Shown here: piece by piece, positions 7,735 through 15,931 of the stretch
Layout: each line of letters opens with the position of its first letter
Numbering within the stretch: the first letter of the stretch is position 1
Source of the DNA: an uncultured Clostridia bacterium
GTDB taxonomy: Bacteria > Bacillota > Clostridia > Christensenellales > Borkfalkiaceae
NCBI GenBank assembly: GCA_947630365.1
Contig: CANRHI010000009.1
Coordinates: 1-35,647, forward strand
DNA length: 35,647 bases
Direction: 5' to 3'
Program-made: the position numbers and the translations under genes
Notes under the pieces: generated by a model
Told to the model about the DNA's origin: nothing
Database searches by the model: none
What the model saw: only the letters and a program-made list of their open reading frames with translations

Positions 7735-7765
7735 CCCCGTCGCGGTGCACGTTGCCGCGGCGGGG
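7735..7765. other. Intercistronic stem-loop between the two GH32 genes
   Basis: CCCCGTCGCGG (7735-7745) pairs with CCGCGGCGGGG (7755-7765), with one wobble and a 9-nt loop. No T run follows, so it is more likely an mRNA-stabilising or processing hairpin than a terminator. The next gene's AAGGAG is at 7779-7784. Confidence 0.5.
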
Positions 7766-7789
7766 GATAGGGGAGGAGAAGGAGATTTT

Positions 7790-9242
7790 ATGAAAAAGAC
7801 GAAAGCGGCAGACGCTTACATCGAAGCGCACAAATTAGGGGAAACCGCCTATCGCCATACCTATCACATCATGCCCCCCCGTCGGGTGGATGAACGACCC
7901 CAACGGCCTTGCGTATGCGTTCGGAAAGTATCAATTCTTTTATCAGTTCCATCCGTATGCGGCGGCGTGGGGCCCCATGCACTGGGGACACTACACTTCA
8001 AAGGACATGATAAAGTGGGAACTTGCGCCCACGGCGATCGCGCCCGACGAGGCTTACGATCGGGATGGCTGTTTTTCGGGCAGTGCGATCGTGAAGGATA
8101 AAAAACTGTATCTTTTATATACTGCGGTCTCGGGCGCGCTCCAACAGCAGGCGCTCGCCGTCTCAAAGGACGGCATGGCGTTTGAAAAGAAAGGGCTCGT
8201 CATCGCAAAAGCCGACCTTCCCGCGGATGCCTCGGAGACCAACTTCCGCGATCCCAAAGTCTTTGAAAAGAACGGAACGTATTACGCGCTCGTCGGTTCC
8301 AAGAACAAGAGCGGCGCGGGACAAATTCTTTTGTATGCGTCGAACGATTTGGAAAATTGGCGCTTCGTCGGCTGTCCGTACCGCACGGAGGGAGATGAGC
8401 TTATGTGCGAGTGTCCCGATTGCTTCACGCTCTCGGGCAAGGATGTGCTTCTCACGAGCATTCAATTTTTGCACCGCGACGGTTGGCGCAACGAGAATGT
8501 GCACACCGCGCGCTATCTCACGGGCGAGCTCGACCTCTCGGACGGGAAATTCTATCCCGAGATCGAGGATGAGGTAGACAGCGGATTTGATTTTTACGCC
8601 CCGCAGACCTTTGTGGCGCCCGACGGGAGAAGGGTGATGATCGCATGGATGCAGATGTGGGACAGAACATACGTCACCGCTCCCGAGGGCTGGGTCGGCG
8701 CGGCGACGCTCCCCCGCGAACTATTTGTAAAGAACGGCAGGCTCTATCAACAGCCCGTGAGGGAAATCGAAACCTATCGGAAAAACCCCGTCGCCTTCGA
8801 GGACATCCCGATTTTGGGCGAGCGCACGGTAGAGGGCGTAAAGGGGACGAAGTGCGAACTTTGCTTCACCCTCGATATGGGTACGGCGGCGCGGGCAGGC
8901 GTCAAACTCTTCTGCGGTCACAACATCGAGACGCTTCTTTTCTACGATCGGGCGAGCGGTCTCGTCATCTTCGACCGTTCCAATATGGGGACGCTCATCT
9001 CGGGCAGTTCCCGCGAGCGGGACGCGCTCATCCGCTCCACTGCGGTGCGCGTGAGGGACAACAAAATTTCTTTCCGCCTGTTTTTGGACGTTTCGAGCGT
9101 CGAAGCGTTCTTGAACGGCGGCGAACGCACCATGACGGGGCTCGTGTATGCACCCCGCTATGCGGACGGCATCGTGTTCTTCTCCGAAGGGGGCACGGCG
9201 ACCGTCGAACATCTCGAAAAATACGACATCGTCATTCCGTAG
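7790..9242 (+). pseudogene. Cytoplasmic GH32 beta-fructofuranosidase, frame broken at a C7 run
   Basis: This is a sucrose/fructo-oligosaccharide hydrolase of ScrB/SacA type without a signal peptide. AAGGAG (7779-7784) precedes ATG 7790. The first 30 codons read MKKTKAADAYIEAHKLGETA...YHIMPP, then the frame shifts at a run of seven C (7874-7880) and stops at 8101. Removing one C restores MPPVGWMNDPNG and one 483-aa protein through 9242. In that frame all family residues are present: nucleophile D36 in WMNDPNG, D154 in FRDPK, acid/base E207 in ECPD. The C-terminal sandwich has the FLDVSSVEAFLNGG motif. The break may be a sequencing error, a phase-variable tract or a true mutation. Starting at internal ATG 7890 would drop the N-terminal blade residues. 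Confidence 0.88.
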
Positions 9243-9275
9243 CGTCATCCTGATCACAAGCGAAGGATCTCAAAT
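9243..9275. repeat. Remnant of a dispersed GTCATCCTGA...GAAGGATC repeat
   Basis: GTCATCCTGA followed by GCGAAGGATCTC lies between the cytoplasmic GH32 and the next gene. It matches the ends of the repeats clustered at 29-35.6 kb, and the GH32 stop codon abuts it. The next gene's GGAGG is at 9290-9294. Confidence 0.5.
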
Positions 9276-9301
9276 AAAAATCATTATATGGAGGAAATGT
9301 T

Positions 9302-12300
9302 ATGAAAAAGAAACTCATCGGAGCGCTCACGCTTGCCCTTGCGGGTACGCTGACGCTCGGCCTCGCCGCTTGCGGCGGAGACGGTGAAACGCCGGAAGTC
9401 CACGACGACATCCTAAACGGCGGTTTCGAGCAGGGCTTCACGGGCTGGACGAAGTCGGGCACCGCCTTTTCGCAGAGCGGCGTCGTCGAAACCGACGTTG
9501 TGGGCCCCGACGGCGCAAAGATCACAGCGGGCAAGAAGGACAAATACTTCTTCTCGGGCTTCGACGCCGGCAACGCGCAGTTCACGGGCACGCTCACGAG
9601 CGATCCCTTCGTGCTCGGCGGAACGGGCAAGATCGGCTTCCTCATGGGCGGCGGCATGAACAAGGAAAAGTGCTACGTCGAGTTCTTCGAGCAAGGGAAC
9701 GACACCGCGCTCTTGAAGGTCGCCAACGAGGCGTTCGATATCGACTATGTGACGGGCGAGATGGTCCGCGTCGTCGCCGACCTCTCGGCGCACGTCGGCA
9801 AGACCATCTACATCAAGATCACCGACGACGACAAGGGCGACGCCGACGAGTATGCCTACCTCAACCTCGATGATTTCGTCGTCTATAAGACGGACCCCGA
9901 AGTGGCGGCGGCGGAAAAGGAGCGCGCCGACAAACTCTATGAGATCGGCAAACCCACCTTCTCCGAAGATCCGACCTCCACGACCATCAAGAACGGCGGC
10001 TTCGAAGAGAGGCTCCACAACTGGCTCGTGCTCGAGGGCGACGCCTTCCTCGGCAAATCCCTCTACAATTCCGCCGATAAGTTCTGGGACGTCCGCAGCT
10101 ACAACGCCGAAGGGGAGCACTTCCTCTGCACCTACTATGATGAGGGAAGAGTGGGCGCCATCCGTTCCACCAAGTTCACCCTTGCGGGCGACGGCGTCAT
10201 TTCCTTCCTTATGGCGGGCGCCAAGAACGACGGAAGCTACGTTGCCGTCTGCGACGGCGAGACGGACGAGGAAATCGCAACAGTCGCGTTTGAAAACTTC
10301 TTCAACGACCCCAACCTCTCCGAGAATATGGTCCGCTTCTACGTCAAGCTCGCCGACAATATCGGCGACGTGCTCTACATCAAGGTCGTGGACGGCGAGA
10401 GAAGCGACTTTGCGGGCATCTGCGTCGACGAATTCAAGGTCAGCATGACCGAAGAGGAGACGAAGGCGCAGATGAAGGCGGACTACGAGTGGGCGATGAC
10501 GCTCGGAGACGACGCCGTAGCGAAAAAGACGCAAGAATATTATTCCACCAAATGCAACTATCCCTATGAGCTCGCCGTGCTTCGTTTTGAGACGAAGGTC
10601 ACGGGCAAGGCGATCCGCCCGAGCGATTCCGTCGACCTTACGGCGTATCTTTCCGAGGCGAAGGCGATTTTCGACGGCAACGCGCAGGAAAGCGATTTCT
10701 CCTACGCTATTACAAGTGTGACGAAGAATGGTACTTCCGTCGCGACCGAGGGCTTCAACGCAGTCGATATGAGCACGGCGGGGCTGTATGCCGTCGCCTA
10801 CACCGCAACTTACGATGGGAAAACCATCGAGGAGACCTTCTTTGTGGACGTCGCCGAGGAGCACAGCATCCTCAACGGCGGTTTCGAGGCGGGCAGCCTT
10901 GCGGGCTGGGAAGTCGTCGAAGGCGCAGACAAGGTCAACACGGCGGCTGCCGCGAGCAATGCCTACTACGGCTTCACGAACGCGCCCTACAACCAAGCGG
11001 GAAGTTACCACTTCGACGGCGCTGCGGCGGCAGAAGAGACCGCGACTTATACCCTTCGTTCCTCCGACTTCGTCCTCGGCGGCGCGGGCATCATCTCCTT
11101 CAAACTTGGCGGCAATGCGGCGCGCCTCCGCGTCATCGATAAGACGAGCGGCGTCATCCTCGCCGAATTCACCAACACGGCGTTCAGCGACACCGAGAAT
11201 CCCCATGTGGAAAAGGGTTGCCGCAACCTCACCATGACGACCTACTATTACACCGTTCCCGCAGAATTCCTCGGGCTCACCATGTATATCGAGGTCTCCG
11301 ATACGGCTTCCGTGAACTGGGGCGTGCTCCACTTCGACGACATCGTCACCTATTACGAGGCGGGAACCACGGCGGAAACCCTTGCCGCCAAGAAGGATAC
11401 CGTCATCTACACCTGCGAGGGCGGGGAAGATACCTTTGAGATCGAGTGGCTTCCCGCAAGCAATGCGATCACACCCAACCTTCTCGTCGTGAAAGAGGTC
11501 CCCGAGTACGTGGAAGTGCTTGCGGATGCGATCGGGTCGACCGCGCCGAACAGCTATCTCGATGAGATCGAGGGCGGAGTTGTCGGGCAGGAAGAACCCG
11601 CGATCACCAAGAGCATTGTCAAGATCACTTGCGACGGGGAGGACGACGTGACGAGCGGATTCGACACGTTCCGCTTCGCGGCAGGAAAGACGTACACGGT
11701 ATTCTATCGGCTTTCTTACACGCCCGACGGCGGCGATGAGATGACTGCAGACGGTTCGTTTGTTGTCAAAGCGCTCAACGAATATCAAATTCAAAACGGC
11801 GGCTTTGAGACGGGCGACCTCACGGGGTGGACGGCATCCATGGACCTTGCCGCCGCCGTCAACAAGCGTTACACCTATTGGGGGGAGAAGATGCCCCTCA
11901 ACCAGACGGGCAACTACCTTCTCAACGCAGAGGGCGAAGTGATTACGGAAGGCTTGAAATGGACGCTCAAGTCCTCCGTATTCACCCTCGGCGGGAGCGG
12001 CGTCATCTCCTTCAAGATGGGCGGCAACGGCGGCGAATTCCGCGTCTATTCGGAAAACGGCATCCTGCTCGCAACATACAAAAATACCATGTTCGCCAAC
12101 CCGGACGGCGCCTTCCCGTATGTCGCCAAAGGTTGCAGACTTGCCACCATGACGACTTACGTTGCCGACCTCTCGCAGTTCATCGGCGTCAAGATGTATA
12201 TCGAACTTGCCGATACGGCGGACAGCAACTTCGGGTTTGCCTGCTTCGATGAGATCGTCACCTACTATGAGGGCAATGCTTCGGAAGTGAAGACCGCGCT

Positions 12301-13360
12301 CCTTGCAAAGAAGGACACGGTCGCCTACGCGGTGGAGGGCGCCGCGGTAGACATCGATTGGGAAGAGGCGGCGAACACCATTATGCCCAACCTCCTCGCC
12401 GTCACCGAGCAGCCCGAATACGTCGAGATCGCTTCGGACAAAGTAGCGACTACAACACTTGATAGTTTCAAAGAAGATATCCATGGCGCAGTCGTCGGCG
12501 TAACGAATGCTACGGTCACGGTCACATTCACCAAGGTCAACGACGGTAGCAACGATATCACTTCTCTTGAAGGCTTCACGTTTACAGCGGGCAAGACGTA
12601 CACCGTGTACTTCAAGCTCACCTACACGCCCGACGGCGGCGCCGAGATGACAGCAGAGGGTTCGTTCACCGTCAAGGCGCTCCATGAGGGGCAGATCAGG
12701 AACGGCGGCTTCGAGACGGGCGACCTCGAAGGCTGGACGACCGACACGGAAAACTTTAACACGGATACCGCCGTCCTCGGCGCGGATAAGTATTGGGGCG
12801 AAGAACTTCCCTACAACCAGAGCGGGAACTACCACCTCGACGGTTGGAACACGGGCATTGCCGAGGAAGGCACTTGGTCGGTGAAGTCCGAGACGTTTGT
12901 ACTCGGCGGCGCGGGCATCATCACCGTCAAGATGGGCGGCAGAGCCGCGGCGGTCAAAGTTTATCAGGTCAACGGCGACACCGAGACTCTCATCGGCCAC
13001 TACAAGCAGAGCCGCGACATCGACCCTCAAGTTGGTGATCCTCCGGCGAGCGTATTCCCCGACGTCTCGAAGGGGGCGTGGGCGGATATGGCGACCTATG
13101 TCATCGATCTTTCCGATCATCTCAATCAGACGCTTCGCATCGAACTCTGCGACGAGGAAGTCGCGGGTGGTTGGGCGCACGCCTTCTTCGATGAAGTCAT
13201 TACCTATTATGAGGCCGGAACGCAGACGACGACCCTTCTTCAAAAGAAGGACACCGTCAAGAACGGGCATACCGCAGGTGAGACCGCGGAAGACGTTGAT
13301 ATTCCGTGGATCGAGGCGACTAACTCCAATACCGCTTCCGCCGACGACACCACCGATTGA
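9302..13360 (+). CDS. Multi-module surface lipoprotein, putative fructan-binding protein
   Basis: The 1352-aa lipoprotein has signal MKKKLIGALTLALAGTLTLG and lipobox GLAAC. Five related modules of about 150-170 residues start at N39, N231, N525, N832 and N1134. Each opens NGGFE..L.GW, has an FxLGGxGxISFxMGG core near its middle, and ends with a DDxVxYYExG strand. Modules 3-5 are closest to each other. Between modules 3-4 and 4-5 are Ig-like linkers (AAKKDTV... to GKTYTV.F.L.YTPDGG..MTA.GSF.VKAL). A third linker starts after module 5 but stops after about 45 residues. No catalytic motif of any glycosidase family is seen. Position in the operon and the jelly-roll-like pattern suggest polysaccharide capture at the surface; this is inference. 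GGAGG (9290-9294) supports ATG 9302. Confidence 0.8.
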   Translation: MKKKLIGALTLALAGTLTLGLAACGGDGETPEVHDDILNGGFEQGFTGWTKSGTAFSQSGVVETDVVGPDGAKITAGKKDKYFFSGFDAGNAQFTGTLTSDPFVLGGTGKIGFLMGGGMNKEKCYVEFFEQGNDTALLKVANEAFDIDYVTGEMVRVVADLSAHVGKTIYIKITDDDKGDADEYAYLNLDDFVVYKTDPEVAAAEKERADKLYEIGKPTFSEDPTSTTIKNGGFEERLHNWLVLEGDAFLGKSLYNSADKFWDVRSYNAEGEHFLCTYYDEGRVGAIRSTKFTLAGDGVISFLMAGAKNDGSYVAVCDGETDEEIATVAFENFFNDPNLSENMVRFYVKLADNIGDVLYIKVVDGERSDFAGICVDEFKVSMTEEETKAQMKADYEWAMTLGDDAVAKKTQEYYSTKCNYPYELAVLRFETKVTGKAIRPSDSVDLTAYLSEAKAIFDGNAQESDFSYAITSVTKNGTSVATEGFNAVDMSTAGLYAVAYTATYDGKTIEETFFVDVAEEHSILNGGFEAGSLAGWEVVEGADKVNTAAAASNAYYGFTNAPYNQAGSYHFDGAAAAEETATYTLRSSDFVLGGAGIISFKLGGNAARLRVIDKTSGVILAEFTNTAFSDTENPHVEKGCRNLTMTTYYYTVPAEFLGLTMYIEVSDTASVNWGVLHFDDIVTYYEAGTTAETLAAKKDTVIYTCEGGEDTFEIEWLPASNAITPNLLVVKEVPEYVEVLADAIGSTAPNSYLDEIEGGVVGQEEPAITKSIVKITCDGEDDVTSGFDTFRFAAGKTYTVFYRLSYTPDGGDEMTADGSFVVKALNEYQIQNGGFETGDLTGWTASMDLAAAVNKRYTYWGEKMPLNQTGNYLLNAEGEVITEGLKWTLKSSVFTLGGSGVISFKMGGNGGEFRVYSENGILLATYKNTMFANPDGAFPYVAKGCRLATMTTYVADLSQFIGVKMYIELADTADSNFGFACFDEIVTYYEGNASEVKTALLAKKDTVAYAVEGAAVDIDWEEAANTIMPNLLAVTEQPEYVEIASDKVATTTLDSFKEDIHGAVVGVTNATVTVTFTKVNDGSNDITSLEGFTFTAGKTYTVYFKLTYTPDGGAEMTAEGSFTVKALHEGQIRNGGFETGDLEGWTTDTENFNTDTAVLGADKYWGEELPYNQSGNYHLDGWNTGIAEEGTWSVKSETFVLGGAGIITVKMGGRAAAVKVYQVNGDTETLIGHYKQSRDIDPQVGDPPASVFPDVSKGAWADMATYVIDLSDHLNQTLRIELCDEEVAGGWAHAFFDEVITYYEAGTQTTTLLQKKDTVKNGHTAGETAEDVDIPWIEATNSNTASADDTTD

Positions 13361-13374
13361 CGCGGCATTGAGGA

Positions 13375-13425
13375 AAGAAACGTTTCCAAAATAACATTGA
13401 CAAACTCTCTCCCGTCTGCTACAAT
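13375..13425 (+). promoter_or_regulatory. Promoter and operator of the LacI-family gene
   Basis: TTGACA (13397-13402), 17-nt spacer, TACAAT (13420-13425) is a near-consensus promoter. AAGAAACGTTTCCA at 13375-13388 matches the operon operator at 12 of 14 bases and lies 8 bp upstream of the -35. The regulator therefore likely controls its own expression, more weakly than the main operon. Confidence 0.8.
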
Positions 13426-13459
13426 AGACGGGAGAGAACATTCAATGCGAGGCAAAACC

Positions 13460-14425
13460 ATGGCAACCATCAAAGACGTAGCGCAGGAAGCAGGGGTCGG
13501 CGTCGGCACCGCGTCGCGTGCGCTCTCGGGCGGGGGGTCCGTGAAGCCCGAAACCAAACAGCGCATCGAAGAGGCGGCAAAAAAGCTCGGATTTGTCCCC
13601 AACCAACAGGCGCGAAACTTAAAGAAGCAGTCCACGGGGTGCATCGCTGTTTTATGCCCCACCATTTTCCACCCCTTCTTTGCCAAGATGGCGTTCTATA
13701 TCGAGGATGAGATCTATGCGAAAGGGGATCGGATGGTCGTCGTCAGTTCGCAGGACAATCTTCAAAAGGAAAAGACCATTCTCGAAATGATCGAACAAAA
13801 GCGGGTGGACGGTATCGTGTTCATCACGCACTACGACCACAGCGACATCGACCCTACGCTTCCCATCGTCTCCATCGATCGGCACTTCGGCGCAGGCGTT
13901 CCGTATGTCACTTCCAACAACTATCAAATCTCCCGCGAGGCAGTGGAAAAACTCATCGCAAGCGGTTCCAAAAAGGTGGGGTGCGTGTGCGGCGTGACGG
14001 CGGTCGAATCGGAGACCAAGTACCGCTACGAGGCATATCTCGATACCATGACCGAGCATAGCCTTCCCGCGCGCCTCTTAAAGAAGCAATTCCGCCACGG
14101 CGAAGAGATGCAGATCATGCGCGAATTTTTCGAGGCATATCCCGATGTGGACGGCATCTTTGCGGGCAGCGATATGCTCGCCAACGCCGCCTATCACGTC
14201 GCCGCAGAGCGGGGAAAACGCGTTCCCGAGGACTTGCAGATCATCGGCTTCGACGGCGTTTTGGACGCATGGCGCGGACACCCTCGGCTCACCACCGTGG
14301 AGCAGGACATCCCCGCCCTCGCACGGGAGGCGGTGAACCTCCTCATGAAGCGCATCCGCCGCGAAGAGGTCCCTTCCCGCGTCGAAGTTCCCGCCCGCAT
14401 TGTCGAGGGCGAGACAACAAGATAA
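13460..14425 (+). CDS. LacI-family transcriptional repressor of the fructan locus
   Basis: The 321-aa protein starts MATIKDVAQEAGVGVGTASR, the LacI-family helix-turn-helix plus hinge (to about residue 55, including the QQARNLKKQSTG hinge helix). A periplasmic-binding-protein-like sensor domain follows, with FIT, FAGSDMLANAAY and IGFDG motifs. The sensor should bind a sugar or sugar phosphate, and the DNA target is the TGGAAACGTTTCCA palindrome. I chose ATG 13460 (GAGG at 13449-13452) over ATG 13445, because the predicted transcript starts near 13432 and would leave almost no leader for the earlier start. It lies immediately downstream of the operon it probably controls. Confidence 0.9.
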   Translation: MATIKDVAQEAGVGVGTASRALSGGGSVKPETKQRIEEAAKKLGFVPNQQARNLKKQSTGCIAVLCPTIFHPFFAKMAFYIEDEIYAKGDRMVVVSSQDNLQKEKTILEMIEQKRVDGIVFITHYDHSDIDPTLPIVSIDRHFGAGVPYVTSNNYQISREAVEKLIASGSKKVGCVCGVTAVESETKYRYEAYLDTMTEHSLPARLLKKQFRHGEEMQIMREFFEAYPDVDGIFAGSDMLANAAYHVAAERGKRVPEDLQIIGFDGVLDAWRGHPRLTTVEQDIPALAREAVNLLMKRIRREEVPSRVEVPARIVEGETTR

Positions 14426-14448
14426 CTTCACTCTTGCCCCCCATACTG

Positions 14449-14562
14449 TCATTTCGAGCGAAGCGTAGCGTAGTCGAGAAATCTCATGTAAAGCCCGAGA
14501 CCCCTCGACTGCGCTCGGGGTGACAAGGTCTGTCATTTCGAGCGTAGTCGAGAAATCTCATT
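14449..14562. repeat. Cluster of GTCATTTCGAGC...GTCGAGAAATCTC repeats
   Basis: Two direct copies of GTCATTTCGAGCG...GTAGTCGAGAAATCTCA (about 14449-14485 and 14531-14560) flank an inverted related unit (CCCCTCGACTGCGCTCGGGG at 14503-14522). The family recurs inverted at 30462-30540 and, as a short piece, at 35400-35425. It fills the gap between the regulator and fructokinase genes. Confidence 0.7.
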
Positions 14563-14578
14563 CCGACAGGAGAACATC

Positions 14579-15484
14579 ATGATTTTAAGCGTAGGCGAAA
14601 TTCTCGCCGATATGATCGGAAAGAACGAAAACGGCGTCTTTTCCTATGAGAGACGGGCGGGCGGCGCGCCCTTCAATGTGGCGTGCGGCGTCAAAAAATT
14701 CGGCGCGAGGAGCGCGTTTTTCGGCACCGTGGGCGATGACCTCGTGGGCAGATTTCTATTTGATTTCGCCAAGGAGCACGTCGACGAGGCGTATGTCCGC
14801 ATGGACGAGAGCCACAACACGACGCTCGCCTTTGTCGAGCTCGACGAGAAGGGCGACCGCTCGTTCTGCTTCTACAGAAAAGACACGGCGGATAGCTACC
14901 TCGGATCGGTGCCCGCGCTTCTTCTCGGGAAGGCAAGCATCGTACACATCGGCTCGCTCATGCTCTCCGTGCCCCGCGGCGCAGAGTACGCCGCAAAACT
15001 TGCGCGAAGAGCGCAGAGGGCGGGCAAGCTCGTAAGTTTCGACGTCAACTACCGCGAGGACATCTTCCCCGATAAGGACGCCGCCGTCGCCCTCTATAAG
15101 ACCATGCTCGAGGCGGCGGATATCATAAAACTTTCGGAGGAGGAATACTTCGCCTTCGGCGAGGAGTACGTCGAGAAGGTTTTGAAGGAGAAGCTCGTCT
15201 GCGTGACCCTCGGCGAGCGTGGCTGCATATGGAAATACCGCGGAAGCGGCGAGCTCCTTCGCACCATCCCCGTGAAAACGGTGGACACGACGGGCGCGGG
15301 GGACGCGTTCTACGCGGGGGCGCTTTCGCGGCTCGACAAGCTCCCTCGCAAGGATTGGACGCGGGAGAATTTGAACAAGGTTTTCGCCTTTGCCAATGTC
15401 TGCGGTGCGCTCACGACCCGCTCCCGCGGCGCCATCGACGCCCTTCCTTCCCTCGAAGAAGTCCTCGCCGCCTTGGAGAAGTAA
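14579..15484 (+). CDS. Fructokinase, PfkB/ribokinase family
   Basis: The 301-aa soluble kinase transfers phosphate from ATP to fructose, feeding fructose released by the GH32 enzymes into glycolysis. The N-terminal substrate-binding signature is RRAGGAPFNVACGVKKFGA (about residues 24-42). The C-terminal PfkB signature DTTGAGDAFYAGAL contains the catalytic base D242 and the anion hole. Length is typical for the family. AGGAG (14568-14572) sits 6 nt before ATG 14579. It lies 153 nt after the repressor gene across a repeat cluster, so it may be read from that gene's promoter. The fructose specificity is inferred from context; other PfkB sugars are possible. Confidence 0.88.
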   Translation: MILSVGEILADMIGKNENGVFSYERRAGGAPFNVACGVKKFGARSAFFGTVGDDLVGRFLFDFAKEHVDEAYVRMDESHNTTLAFVELDEKGDRSFCFYRKDTADSYLGSVPALLLGKASIVHIGSLMLSVPRGAEYAAKLARRAQRAGKLVSFDVNYREDIFPDKDAAVALYKTMLEAADIIKLSEEEYFAFGEEYVEKVLKEKLVCVTLGERGCIWKYRGSGELLRTIPVKTVDTTGAGDAFYAGALSRLDKLPRKDWTRENLNKVFAFANVCGALTTRSRGAIDALPSLEEVLAALEK

Positions 15485-15511
15485 AAACCGACCCCTATCG
15501 AATCATCCCCT

Positions 15512-15544
15512 GCCCGCCCCCACGAGTACACCCATGGGGCGGGC
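15512..15544 (+). terminator. GC-rich hairpin after fructokinase
   Basis: GCCCGCCCC (15512-15520) pairs with GGGGCGGGC (15536-15544) across a 15-nt loop, followed by TTTGTG. The T run is weak, but the position 28 nt after the stop fits an end of the fructan locus. Confidence 0.5.
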
Positions 15545-15690
15545 TTTGTGTGGTGGGCGGCACGCGCCTGTGCCCTAATAATGTCATGCTGGGCCGTGCT
15601 TCCAATTGTCATGCCGCACCCGCGCGCATTCGATTCCTTCGCGCGAGCGGAGCGGGGAGAAAAAACATCGCGGCAAGGGGTTGCGAATCC
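15545..15690. other. Intergenic repeat-rich stretch
   Basis: This part of the gap between fructokinase and the TetR gene has no convincing gene. It carries two GTCATGC starts (15583 and 15609) and a CGCGCGAGCGGAGCGGGG segment related to the dispersed repeats. The gap 15485-15931 also holds the TetR promoter and its long leader, described separately. Confidence 0.45.
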
Positions 15691-15719
15691 TTGACATTCG
15701 ATTCGCATTGTTATACAAT
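15683..15719 (+). promoter_or_regulatory. Promoter with an inverted repeat over the -35 (TetR gene)
   Basis: TTGACA (15691-15696), 17-nt spacer, TACAAT (15714-15719). GCGAATC (15683-15689) and GATTCGC (15700-15706) form an inverted repeat with a 10-nt centre that contains the -35 hexamer, as expected for a repressor site. A transcript from about 15726 would have a leader of about 205 nt before the TetR gene. Confidence 0.7.
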
Positions 15720-15881
15720 ATAAAACATAGAAGTGGGCTCGGAAGGCGCCCTGTCGTTCATAGAGGCAAGTCGGCGTCCGCAAACGGAAGATCGACAGCC
15801 ACAAGGGCGCCCAGGGAGCAGCAAAAGGCAAATCGGCGCTCACAAACGCCGTCAAAGGGCGCGCCAGGGCGCAAAGCGCGG

Positions 15882-15924
15882 AGCGCGATGCGGAGAGGAA
15901 GCAAAGCGCGATGCGGAGAGGAAG
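15882..15924. repeat. 23-bp tandem duplication containing the TetR ribosome site
   Basis: AGCGCGATGCGGAGAGGAAG occurs at 15882-15901 and again at 15905-15924, a period of 23 bp. Each copy has a GGAGAGG purine run, so the duplication placed two possible Shine-Dalgarno sequences ahead of ATG 15932. Confidence 0.75.
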
Positions 15925-15931
15925 AGGTCGC

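Noticed and set aside
9413..13441. 1342-codon open frame on the minus strand
   Set aside because: It is the antisense of the NGGFE lipoprotein, kept open by GC-rich codons. It has no ribosome site and an arginine/valine-rich composition without domains.
13445..13459. Earlier in-frame start for the LacI-family gene
   Set aside because: The predicted transcript begins near 13432, so its ribosome site would lie at the very 5' end. ATG 13460 has GAGG well placed and matches the family's usual N-terminus.
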